Shown piece by piece: positions 1 through 5,906 of a stretch of 12,115 nt of DNA (position 1 is its first letter; each line of letters starts with the position of its first letter). The position numbers and the translations under genes are program-made. Below the pieces are notes generated by a model. The model ran no database searches and had not been told where the DNA came from. It saw only the letters and a list, made by a program, of their open reading frames with translations. Source of the DNA: Actinomycetales bacterium UBA1416 (GTDB taxonomy: Bacteria > Actinomycetota > Actinomycetes > Actinomycetales > Actinomycetaceae); contig DBPQ01000107.1 in NCBI GenBank assembly GCA_002304945.1, positions 304 to 12,418 on the forward strand. The letters run 5' to 3'.

Positions 1-18
1 GGTCGAGGTGGCGTGGAG

Positions 19-39
19 GCTCGGGCTCAGGACCCGAGC
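19..39 (-). terminator. Hairpin downstream of the XRE regulator, possible terminator
   Basis: Arms GCTCGGG (19-25) and CCCGAGC (33-39) pair perfectly over seven bases around a 7-nt loop. The hairpin lies nine bases past the stop codon of the minus-strand regulator. There is no T-run after it on either strand, so termination is only a guess from position. Confidence 0.3.
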
Positions 40-47
40 GGGATGAC

Positions 48-393
48 CTACTCGGCGAGTTCACGCACGAGGCGGAGCACGAGGTCACGCCGGGCGCTGC
101 TCAGGCCGGAGAAGCCCCGGAGCAGCTCCAGCTCCTCCGGCCCGTGCTCCGGGGAGGGAAGCTCACGGTCCACGTCGAGGAGGTCGCCGAGGGCCACGTC
201 GAGGGCCTCGGCGATGGTGGCCAGGGTCGAGAGGGAGAGGGCACGATGTCCCGTCTCCCACCGGGGAGAGCGTGACGGGCTCGATGCCGACGACCTCGGC
301 GAGGCGCTCCTGGGTGTAACCACGGGCAGCTCGGGCTGCGGCGACACGCTTGCCGACTTCGCGCAGTAGTTGTTGGTCCCGCGTCCGCGGCAT
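48..393 (-). pseudogene. XRE-family helix-turn-helix regulator, frameshifted
   Basis: Two minus-strand frames together give a normal 114-residue XRE/Cro-CI type regulator. The N-terminal half (from ATG at 393) reads MPRTRDQQLLREVGKRVAAA and on to GYTQERLAEVVGIEPVTLS. The other frame continues with RWETGHRALSLSTLATIAEA, LGDLLDVDREL and an acidic-to-helical tail ending RLVRELAE at the stop at 48-50. Normal members read 'LSRWETG', so the break falls exactly there. A run of four G on the plus strand (263-266) would restore the frame if it were three. The shift truncates the protein in the recognition helix, so it should be inactive unless this is a sequencing error or programmed slippage. A strong Shine-Dalgarno sequence (GGAGGAGGAGG) precedes the ATG. 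The protein probably controlled itself and the divergent exported gene; its target is unknown. Confidence 0.8.
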
Positions 394-450
394 CGCGTCC
401 TCCTCCTCCGGCGAAAGTCGAGGATCGGGAGGCCAAGCACCACGAACACC

Positions 451-475
451 AAGGTCAGGTTGTTGACTTGACCTT
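451..475. promoter_or_regulatory. Dyad operator candidate in the divergent intergenic region
   Basis: Arms AAGGTCA (451-457) and TGACCTT (469-475) are a perfect 7-bp inverted repeat with an 11-bp spacer. They sit between the divergent XRE regulator (start 393) and the exported protein gene (start 528). Size and position suit binding of a dimeric XRE-type repressor. TTGACT at 463-468 resembles a -35 box for the plus-strand gene, but I see no good -10 at the right distance. Confidence 0.45.
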
Positions 476-527
476 GCGCTTCAAGACGGCGATCTTTGGC
501 GGGCGCAAGGGCGTGGAGGAGGTTGAC

Positions 528-2141
528 GTGGACGAAACGAAGACCAGGAGCAAGCCCCGGCACGAGTCTGGAGCGCACCGACCAACGCCATCGCGGGCGC
601 TCGGACCAGGTTGGCGAGGCAGGTTCGCGACGATGATGTGCGGGCTGTGGCTCACCGCTGTGGCCGGCGTGGTCATGGGTCCATCCGCACTCGCCGCACC
701 GTCCGACAAGTGCGCGAGCACGATGCGGAAGGTGACGGCGAGCTGGTCGAAGGTCGTGCAGGACATCGACAAGCGCACGGCGTCAGAGGCGGCGAAGGCG
801 GGAACCACTGGCGCCACTGCGTACAAGGTGGCGATGACGCTGTTGGAGGCGCTCGCCAAGCAAGCCCGAGCTACGGGCAGGGAAGAGGATCTTGCTGCCG
901 CGAGGCACCTCGATGACGCCGTGACGCAGCTCAAAGTCATCGTTCCAACTGCTGCGGCCATCGCGGCGTGGGGCGAAGCGAACAAGGTGTGCGACGAGGT
1001 GAAGCTGATCGCGCACGCCGACCCGAACACGGTCTGCGAGGCGACGGGCGGCCAGAGCAGCAAGATCGTGGCCGCGTGCAGGAAGTGCGACGCCGCCACC
1101 GCCAAGATGCTGCAACTCGCCAGTGGAACGCCTGCGGGGGAGCACAACATCGAGGATCTGCTCAAAGGGACGGTCGAAGACATCGACTCGTTGCTCGCCG
1201 GTCTGGATGAGCCGGAGTTCAACGGGAGCACCTTGGCCGTTCGTCAGAAAGCGACGCTGACGAAGCCCTTGACGGCGATGAAGGCCGCTCTTCAGGCCGC
1301 CCTGGCTTCCTCGGCGGAGGGCGAAGCCGCTTGGGAGATCTACGACGACCTGCGGGGCGAGATGATCAGCCCGGCCCTCGTCGAGAAGGTGGAGAAGCTG
1401 GGCAGGCACGGCAAGTACGCGAAGGAACTGCGGACTGCCTGCCAGCCACCGGAGCCCGCCGGCAAGTGCGAAGAGGAGTGCCGAAAGCACGGCAGGTGCG
1501 TTGAGGTGCCAGATGGCCGACGCACCAAGTGCGTGGCCACCAGCGATGCCGGGTGTGCGGCCTCCGACGAGTGCCGCAACGAGGGACACTGCAAGGCCGT
1601 GGACGAATGGTGCCGGGCCACGAGCGACGCGCAGTGCGCGGCTTCGGTCCTTTGTCGCGACACGGGACGCTGCACCGCCGCGAAGGGCTCCTGCCGGAAG
1701 GGTGCCGCGACCGCAGAAGAGTGCCGAACATGGAACGGTTGCGCGAACGATGGCGAGTGCTCGCTCCATGATGGGATCTGCGTCGTCGGGAGTCCCGAGG
1801 ACTGCGCGAACTCAACCCGGTGCCGAAAGGCCGGCGCATGCGGCTTCCACCTGCCTGGCACCACGGACAACCCCTTCCTCACCCCTTCGCAAATCCAGAC
1901 CGAGATCTCCGAAGCAGACCCGCGGCGCTTCAGGTGCAAGGCGCTCAAGAGCGACCACTGCGAGCAATCCTCTGCCTGCACCGAAGAAGCGAGGTGCTCG
2001 TTGAAGTACGGCACCTGCTACCTGACGAACGACTCCGACTGCCAGATGAGCAAGTTGTGCCGCGAGAAGGGCGGCTGTGCCTACTCGCAGAAGCTCGGTT
2101 GCTGCTTCGATCCGAGGTTCCCGTTCCGCTGCGTCTACTGA
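528..2141 (+). CDS. Exported protein: helical domain plus seven-unit cysteine-rich repeat
   Basis: This 537-residue protein has no family I can name. I start it at GTG 528 because GGAGGAGG (515-522) lies five bases upstream. The frame is open back to a TTG at 468, and ATG 633 is an alternative giving a shorter leader. Residues 36-56 (MMCGLWLTAVAGVVMGPSALA) form a hydrophobic signal segment with a signal-peptidase I type ALA-AP junction, so export to the periplasm or outside is likely. Residues 57-310 are Ala/Lys/Glu-rich and probably helical, with a few cysteines. Residues 314-537 hold seven imperfect units of about 30 residues on the plan CxxxxxCxxxGxCxxxxxxC, for example CAASDECRNEGHC, CAASVLCRDTGRC and CEQSSACTEEARC. 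The fifth unit carries an insertion of about 25 residues. Such arrays should be disulphide-bonded and are common in exported Myxococcota proteins. Role unknown: adhesion or binding is a guess. Its stop overlaps the convergent gene by seven bases. Confidence 0.85.
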   Translation: MDETKTRSKPRHESGAHRPTPSRALGPGWRGRFATMMCGLWLTAVAGVVMGPSALAAPSDKCASTMRKVTASWSKVVQDIDKRTASEAAKAGTTGATAYKVAMTLLEALAKQARATGREEDLAAARHLDDAVTQLKVIVPTAAAIAAWGEANKVCDEVKLIAHADPNTVCEATGGQSSKIVAACRKCDAATAKMLQLASGTPAGEHNIEDLLKGTVEDIDSLLAGLDEPEFNGSTLAVRQKATLTKPLTAMKAALQAALASSAEGEAAWEIYDDLRGEMISPALVEKVEKLGRHGKYAKELRTACQPPEPAGKCEEECRKHGRCVEVPDGRRTKCVATSDAGCAASDECRNEGHCKAVDEWCRATSDAQCAASVLCRDTGRCTAAKGSCRKGAATAEECRTWNGCANDGECSLHDGICVVGSPEDCANSTRCRKAGACGFHLPGTTDNPFLTPSQIQTEISEADPRRFRCKALKSDHCEQSSACTEEARCSLKYGTCYLTNDSDCQMSKLCREKGGCAYSQKLGCCFDPRFPFRCVY

Positions 2142-2530
2142 GCCGCCCAGGCCGGCTCGGGAACGAAGACCACCTCGCGCCAGCCGTCGCCGAGGTAGAC
2201 GTAGCCGTCGCCCTCGCACAGGGAGCAGGGCTCTTCGGAGCCTTCGCCGGTGCCCTCGCACCACCAGCACTGCGCTTCGCCGGACGAAGAGTACGACGCC
2301 ACCTGCTTCCAGCCCTCCGGGGGTGGAGGGCAGCCGAAGAGGCAGTCGAGGATCGCCGTGCGGGCACCTTCGAGGTGCCCCAGCTCGGTCGCGTACTCGG
2401 GCACGCCCTCGTACCAGTACGCGACCACGCCGTCCCACTCATCCCGAAAGTCGGGGTGAGGCTCGTGCAGCTCGCCCCCGCCGAGTCCGAACACGCAGGC
2501 AACTCGCTCGCGGTCGAGGTCAATGGTCAT
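2135..2530 (-). CDS. Small protein with double CxxCxGxG zinc-finger motif, coupled to ardC
   Basis: A 131-residue protein of unknown function. Start is ATG 2530, whose A is shared with the ardC stop in TGATG, so translation is probably coupled; the frame runs open further upstream inside ardC, but that overlap is implausible. The N-terminal 85 residues are acidic and aromatic (DEWDGVVAYWYEGVPEYATE). Near the C terminus C88-WW-C91-EGTG and C102-SL-C105-EGDG form two CxxCxGxG half-sites like those of the DnaJ zinc domain, so one bound zinc is expected. It is last in the apparent operon (108-residue unknown, ardC, this gene). A role as ArdC partner is inference from linkage only. Confidence 0.75.
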   Translation of the reverse strand: MTIDLDRERVACVFGLGGGELHEPHPDFRDEWDGVVAYWYEGVPEYATELGHLEGARTAILDCLFGCPPPPEGWKQVASYSSSGEAQCWWCEGTGEGSEEPCSLCEGDGYVYLGDGWREVVFVPEPAWAAQ

Positions 2531-3492
2531 CACGCCGCCTCCGCCAGGGCCTCGGGAGCGCCGCCTGCGGCCTCTCCGGCACCGACTCGGCCAACCCTTG
2601 CCGTGAGGTAGTCCGCGGCCTCCTGGGCGAGCCGGGAGGCCGTGAAGACGGCCCGCTTGTCGCCCTTGAGCACGCGGAGCCAAGCCCCGATGTACTCGGC
2701 GTGCTGGAGCCGCCCGGCGACGCCGAGGTCCGCTCCCAGGAAGGCGGCGGCCAGCTCGGCGACCAGCTCCTCGGCGGCGTAGGCCTCGGTGCCGAAGCGC
2801 CCGGTGAGGTCGCGTCCCAGACGGCTCTCGTGCCCAGTCCAGTGGGCCAGCTCGTGCAGGGCGGTGGCGTAGTAGTCGCCGGCCCCGTCGAAGCGGTGAA
2901 GGTCCGGGAGACGGATGTAGTCGTCGCCTGGGGAGTAGTAGGCCCTCGAACCCCCGTGGCGGATCACAGCCCCCGTCCCCTCGACGAGGACGCGGGCGTC
3001 GTCGAAATCGCCGCCGAGGCCGAGCACCTGGTCGTCGTCGCCCTGGTGGACGGCGTGCTTGCTACCTTCGGGCCACGCTATCTGCTCGGCGTTGAAGACG
3101 GTGTAGCACTTCAGGATGGGGATGCGGCGGGGCAGCTTCGCGGTGTCGGCCTCGTCGCCGACGTTGCAGTCGGCGGCGGAGTTCCTCGCGTCCACGAAGG
3201 TCCAGTAGATGACCTGCGTGCCCTTCTCGCCCTTGCGGATGTGGCCCCCGAGATGCTTCGCCTGGTTGAACGTGTACCAGCGGGACGACGCGAACCCCGC
3301 CATCCCGGTCAGCACGACGTTGACGCCCTTGTAGACGTGCCCGGATGCCCCGTTGCGGGGACGGCCGCCTTCGCCGTCACGGCGCCACGGGCAGACCCAC
3401 GGGGCCACGCCCTGCTCCAGGGCAGCGACGATGCGGTCGGTGACTTCGCGGTAGAGGTCGCGGTGCTGGCGGGAGCTGCGTGTACGGGCCAT
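2530..3492 (-). CDS. ardC: ArdC-like antirestriction protein (ssDNA-binding plus zincin domain)
   Basis: A 320-residue protein with the two-domain plan of ArdC/TraC-primase-like antirestriction proteins. Residues about 8-130 match the ArdC N-terminal ssDNA-binding domain: PWVCPWR, YKGVNVVLTGMAGFASSRWY and FNQAKHLGGHIRKGEKGTQV. Residues about 130-300 match the polyvalent metallopeptidase domain: CYTVFNAEQI, then the zinc motif HELAHWTGH (HExxH at 213-217), then AYAAEELVAELAAAFL, whose glutamates could supply the third ligand. ArdC proteins protect entering plasmid DNA from host restriction and are carried by conjugative and mobilizable elements. AAAGGAG precedes the ATG, and its GGAG lies in the 3' arm of an 8-bp hairpin, suggesting translational control. 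The 3' end is joined to the small zinc-finger gene by TGATG. Confidence 0.93.
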   Translation of the reverse strand: MARTRSSRQHRDLYREVTDRIVAALEQGVAPWVCPWRRDGEGGRPRNGASGHVYKGVNVVLTGMAGFASSRWYTFNQAKHLGGHIRKGEKGTQVIYWTFVDARNSAADCNVGDEADTAKLPRRIPILKCYTVFNAEQIAWPEGSKHAVHQGDDDQVLGLGGDFDDARVLVEGTGAVIRHGGSRAYYSPGDDYIRLPDLHRFDGAGDYYATALHELAHWTGHESRLGRDLTGRFGTEAYAAEELVAELAAAFLGADLGVAGRLQHAEYIGAWLRVLKGDKRAVFTASRLAQEAADYLTARVGRVGAGEAAGGAPEALAEAA

Positions 3493-3497
3493 CGTGG

Positions 3498-3519
3498 AGT
3501 TCTCCTTTCGAGGAGAACT
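3498..3519 (-). promoter_or_regulatory. Hairpin enclosing the ardC Shine-Dalgarno sequence
   Basis: AGTTCTCC (3498-3505) and GGAGAACT (3512-3519) pair perfectly over eight bases around a 6-nt loop. Read on the minus strand, the GGAG of the ardC ribosome binding site is in the downstream arm, nine bases before the ATG, so the folded mRNA would hide it. As DNA the same dyad could be an operator. Confidence 0.5.
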
Positions 3520-3564
3520 ACGAGCGGGACCGTCGCGCTGAGCCCCAACGCGCGGGATCGTCCC

Positions 3565-3891
3565 CTACATGGCTCTTGCCCTCGTTGACCGCGGCGACCG
3601 CGACGACCGCAGTTCGCTCGGGATACAGCGGAACAGGCGCTGCACCACTGCATGGGCCGCCCGAAGCGTGTCGGCTTGCCGATCGGGGGCGTCTTCCAGC
3701 GCCTCCTCCACGCCCGCGGCCCACAGGTCGCCGACTTCGGCGATTGCCTCGACCGGGTCGGGGGCGGCGGAGACGATCGCCTCCAGCCCGAGCCGGCTCG
3801 CGAGCGTGGCGACGGTCCAGATGCGGACCACGGAGATCTCGTTCTCGGCGGCCTGCGCGAGCCGCTCGATGCAGATCGGGATGTCGTTCAT
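3565..3891 (-). CDS. Hypothetical 108-residue protein upstream of ardC
   Basis: Not recognised. ATG at 3891 is preferred over an in-frame ATG 30 bases upstream because AGGAGG stands eight bases before it. The sequence is mainly helical (IERLAQAAENEISVVRIWTV, VEAIAEVGDLWAAGVEEALE), ending in a basic Arg/Ser-rich tail (RSSRSPRSTRARAM). No signal peptide, membrane segment or metal motif is visible. It shares strand with ardC, 72 bases upstream of it, so co-transcription is likely. CCTCC/GGAGG (3900-3904, 3909-3913) forms a short hairpin over its own ribosome binding site, the same layout as at ardC. Confidence 0.65.
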   Translation of the reverse strand: MNDIPICIERLAQAAENEISVVRIWTVATLASRLGLEAIVSAAPDPVEAIAEVGDLWAAGVEEALEDAPDRQADTLRAAHAVVQRLFRCIPSELRSSRSPRSTRARAM

Positions 3892-3960
3892 GGGCCTCAC
3901 CTCCTGCTGGAGGAGAGGCATAGGCTCGTAATCGAGGCCAGCAGCGGAACTGTCGGAGCG

Positions 3961-3984
3961 CCGCAGCGCCGCAGCGCCGCAGCG
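3961..3984. repeat. 8-bp tandem repeat (CCGCAGCG) x3
   Basis: Three perfect adjacent copies of CCGCAGCG, preceded by a half unit (AGCG), in the 192-bp gap between the divergent 108-residue gene and abiEi. Short tandem arrays like this can slip and alter promoter spacing. No function can be shown. Confidence 0.85.
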
Positions 3985-4047
3985 CCTCGCCGGGGCTCAC
4001 TCTTCGTGCCCCTGTTCCGCGGGGATCCTTGCCTCCCTGCTCGATGC

Positions 4048-4097
4048 GTGTTACGAATCGTCGGCAGTTGTTGGAAAGTGCCGATGAATCGTAACAC
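4048..4097. promoter_or_regulatory. Probable AbiEi autoregulatory operator
   Basis: Left arm GTGTTACGAATCGTCGGCA (4048-4066) and right arm TGCCGATGAATCGTAACAC (4079-4097) are inverted repeats matching at 17 of 19 positions, with a 12-bp spacer. The right arm contains the abiEi start codon (4084) and the spacer its likely ribosome binding site. AbiEi antitoxins are known to repress their own promoter by binding inverted repeats, so this is the expected operator. In RNA it could also fold over the start site. Confidence 0.75.
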
Positions 4098-4722
4098 AAA
4101 ACAAACAGCGGCCAGAGGCGGGGAGTCCACCGTCGAGAGGGAAGTGTTGGAACGCGTGCGACGTGCGGGCGTGCTCCGGCCCCGCGATCTCGACGCCGAG
4201 GGCATCCCGCGAGCGTACCTGAAGCGGCTGCACGACCGCGGCCTCCTCGTTCGGTTGGGACGCGGCCTGTACGCCACCGCCGACCGCGACCTCGGGGAGC
4301 ACGAGACGCTGGTCGCCGCCTGCAAGGCCGTTCCCCATGGGGTCGTCTGCCTGCTCTCTGCCCTGCGCTTCCACGAGATGACCACGCAGGCGCCGCACGA
4401 GGTATGGCTCGCCATCGACCGCAAGGCGCGGGCGCCGGAACGTTCGGGCGTACCGCTGCGGGTGGTCCGCTTCTCGGGCGCCGCCTTGACCGAGAGGGTG
4501 GAGGAGTCCGTCGTCGAGGGCGTCCCTGTGCGCGTGTACGCCGCCGCCAAGACGGTCGCCGACTGCTTCAAGTACCGGAACAAGGTGGGGCTCGATGTGG
4601 CCCTGGAGGCGCTGCGGGAGTATCGCCGGCTCCGAAAAGGCGGCGCCGATGACCTCTGGCGCTACGCGCAGATCTGCCGGGTGGGGAACGTGATGCGCCC
4701 CTACCTGGAGGCGACGGCATGA
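4084..4722 (+). CDS. abiEi: Type IV antitoxin AbiEi, autorepressor
   Basis: A 212-residue protein with AbiEi layout. Residues 15-66 are a winged helix-turn-helix (EVLERVRRAGVLRPRDLDAE, then IPRAYLKRLHDRGLLVRLGRGLYA). Residues 70-212 match the C-terminal antitoxin domain, with VPHGVVCLLSALRFHEMTTQ, HEVWLAIDRKAR and AAKTVADCFKYRNKVGLDV. In the family the N-terminal domain represses the operon and the C-terminal domain counters toxicity without stable toxin contact. ATG 4084 is chosen because GGAAAG lies seven bases upstream and longer in-frame extensions are noncoding-like. Its stop overlaps abiEii as ATGA. Confidence 0.93.
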   Translation: MNRNTKQTAARGGESTVEREVLERVRRAGVLRPRDLDAEGIPRAYLKRLHDRGLLVRLGRGLYATADRDLGEHETLVAACKAVPHGVVCLLSALRFHEMTTQAPHEVWLAIDRKARAPERSGVPLRVVRFSGAALTERVEESVVEGVPVRVYAAAKTVADCFKYRNKVGLDVALEALREYRRLRKGGADDLWRYAQICRVGNVMRPYLEATA

Positions 4723-5651
4723 GCGCGACGGCCGGACCGAACCTGGTGGCGTCCGTCCGCCAGCGGCTGCGCAACCTCGCCGCCGCACGGAGGGAAGACT
4801 TCGGGCTCATCCTCACCCGCTACGCCAACCAGCGCCTCCTGTTCCGCCTGACGGAGAGCGAGCACCACCACCGCTTCTTGCTCAAGGGCGCCACCCTGTT
4901 CACCGTGTGGAGCGACGCGCCCCATCGGCCGACCCGTGATCTCGATCTGCTCGGTTTCGGCGACAGCGAGGTCGGTGCCGTTGCCGACGTCTTCCGTGAG
5001 GTCTGCGCGGCCGCCGTCGAGCCGGACGGGCTCGTGTTCGTGTCCGAAACGCTCCAGGCTGCAAGGATCCGGGACGACCAGGAGTACGAGGGCGTCCGCG
5101 TCACCCTCTCCGCCACGCTCGGCAACGCCCGCATTCCCTTGCAGGTCGATGTCGGGTTCGGTGATGCCGTGTTCCCGGAGCCGGTCGAGGTCGCAGTTGC
5201 GGGGATGATCGGGTTCCCGGACGCCCGCGTCCGGGCCTACCCTCGTGAGGCGGTCGTCGCCGAGAAGCTCCAGGCGATGGTCGCGCTCGGCATCGCGAAC
5301 AGCCGGATGAAGGACTTCTACGACCTCTGGTCGCTCAGCGGGGACTTTGCCTTCGACGGGAGGCTTCTGTCGGAGGCCATCTCACGAACCTTCGTGCGGC
5401 GACGGACGTCGCTGCCGGCGACCGTGCCGCTGGCCCTGACACCAGCCTTCGCCGCCGACAGGGCAAAGGCCGTCCAGTGGACCGCATTCGTCCGCAAGAC
5501 CGGCGTCGCGACCGACCGCGACCTCGGCGCCATCGTCGCTGCACTCCGGGGCTTCCTCTGGCCGCCGACCGAAGCGGCCGGCAGGGGCGAAACGTTCACC
5601 CGGACCTGGCAGCCCTCCGGTCCCTGGGAAGCCAGCACGGACGTTCGCTGA
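4719..5651 (+). CDS. abiEii: Type IV toxin AbiEii, nucleotidyltransferase
   Basis: A 310-residue member of the AbiEii (DUF1814) nucleotidyltransferase family. The fold signature is RFLLKGATLFTVW (K56, G57) followed by RPTRDLDLLGFGD (D74, D76), the metal-binding strand of DNA-polymerase-beta-like transferases. A further acidic residue is D144 in LQVDVGFGD. AVVAEKLQAMVALG and RMKDFYDLWSL (K183, K198, D199, D202) are the later family motifs. Family members modify tRNA with nucleotides to stop growth and give phage abortive infection. All expected motifs are present, so the toxin looks intact. ATG overlaps the abiEi stop (ATGA), indicating coupled translation. Confidence 0.95.
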   Translation: MSATAGPNLVASVRQRLRNLAAARREDFGLILTRYANQRLLFRLTESEHHHRFLLKGATLFTVWSDAPHRPTRDLDLLGFGDSEVGAVADVFREVCAAAVEPDGLVFVSETLQAARIRDDQEYEGVRVTLSATLGNARIPLQVDVGFGDAVFPEPVEVAVAGMIGFPDARVRAYPREAVVAEKLQAMVALGIANSRMKDFYDLWSLSGDFAFDGRLLSEAISRTFVRRRTSLPATVPLALTPAFAADRAKAVQWTAFVRKTGVATDRDLGAIVAALRGFLWPPTEAAGRGETFTRTWQPSGPWEASTDVR

Positions 5652-5673
5652 GAGAAATCGGGGAGTTGAACGG

Positions 5674-5684
5674 CGTGGATACCC
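5674..5684 (-). repeat. Arm-type integrase site candidate 1 (inverted)
   Basis: CGTGGATACCC, the reverse complement of GGGTATCCACG. With site 2 it makes an 11-bp perfect inverted repeat around a 34-nt interval, 23 bases past the abiEii stop. Confidence 0.55.
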
Positions 5685-5718
5685 CTGAACCGCTTAGAAT
5701 CTGAGGCGTTGCACGGCC

Positions 5719-5729
5719 GGGTATCCACG
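5719..5729 (+). repeat. Arm-type integrase site candidate 2
   Basis: GGGTATCCACG on the left side of the tRNA-derived core, same orientation as the two right-hand copies. Confidence 0.55.
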
Positions 5730-5794
5730 GGCGAAAGTCGCCGTTTCGTGAATCAGACGTAATAACAATGGATTACGCCGACACCAGAGCCCAA

Positions 5795-5839
5795 TTCGTA
5801 ATCAGCAGGTCCCCGGTTCAAGTCCGGGTGTTGGCTCCA
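5795..5839 (+). other. Attachment-site core: 3' part of tRNA-Thr(CGT), not an intact tRNA
   Basis: From 5795 the sequence has exact tRNA geometry: loop TTCGTAA with anticodon CGT, 3' anticodon strand TCAGC, 5-nt variable loop, T arm CCCGG-TTCAAGT-CCGGG, acceptor strand TGTTGGC, then T and CCA (5837-5839). The matching 5' anticodon strand is absent (CCCAA pairs at two of five). GCCGACA at 5777-5783 could pair with the acceptor strand (one G-U), and AGAGC follows as in a D-arm end, but about 13 bases including most of the D arm are missing, so the gene is not functional. A tRNA 3' part starting at the anticodon loop next to a tyrosine integrase is a classic att core. Either attP, a distal att, or a decayed tRNA carried by the element. 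Confidence 0.75.
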
Positions 5840-5847
5840 AGAATCAA

Positions 5848-5876
5848 GGGGTTGCGGGAAACCGCAGCCCCTTTTT
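5848..5876 (+). terminator. Rho-independent terminator after the tRNA-Thr fragment
   Basis: GGGGTTGCGG (5848-5857), GAAA loop, CCGCAGCCCC (5862-5871) form a 10-bp stem with one G-U pair, followed directly by five T. It lies nine bases past the CCA end, as in a normal tRNA unit, so it probably came with the tRNA. Confidence 0.85.
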
Positions 5877-5882
5877 CGTTTT

Positions 5883-5905
5883 GGGTATCCACGCGGGTAT
5901 CCACG
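5883..5905 (+). repeat. Arm-type integrase sites 3 and 4 (tandem pair)
   Basis: Two direct copies of GGGTATCCACG at 5883-5893 and 5895-5905, separated by one base (12-bp period). They lie between the tRNA terminator and the integrase stop codon, on the right side of the att core. Confidence 0.65.
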
Positions 5906-5906
5906 C

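Noticed and set aside
2077..3588. 503-codon plus-strand open frame
   Set aside because: It lies opposite ardC and its partner. The translation is Arg/Gly/Val-rich without motifs, while the minus strand has HELAH and coupled starts.
5777..5839. Functional tRNA-Thr
   Set aside because: Most of the D arm is missing and the 5' anticodon strand pairs at only two of five positions.
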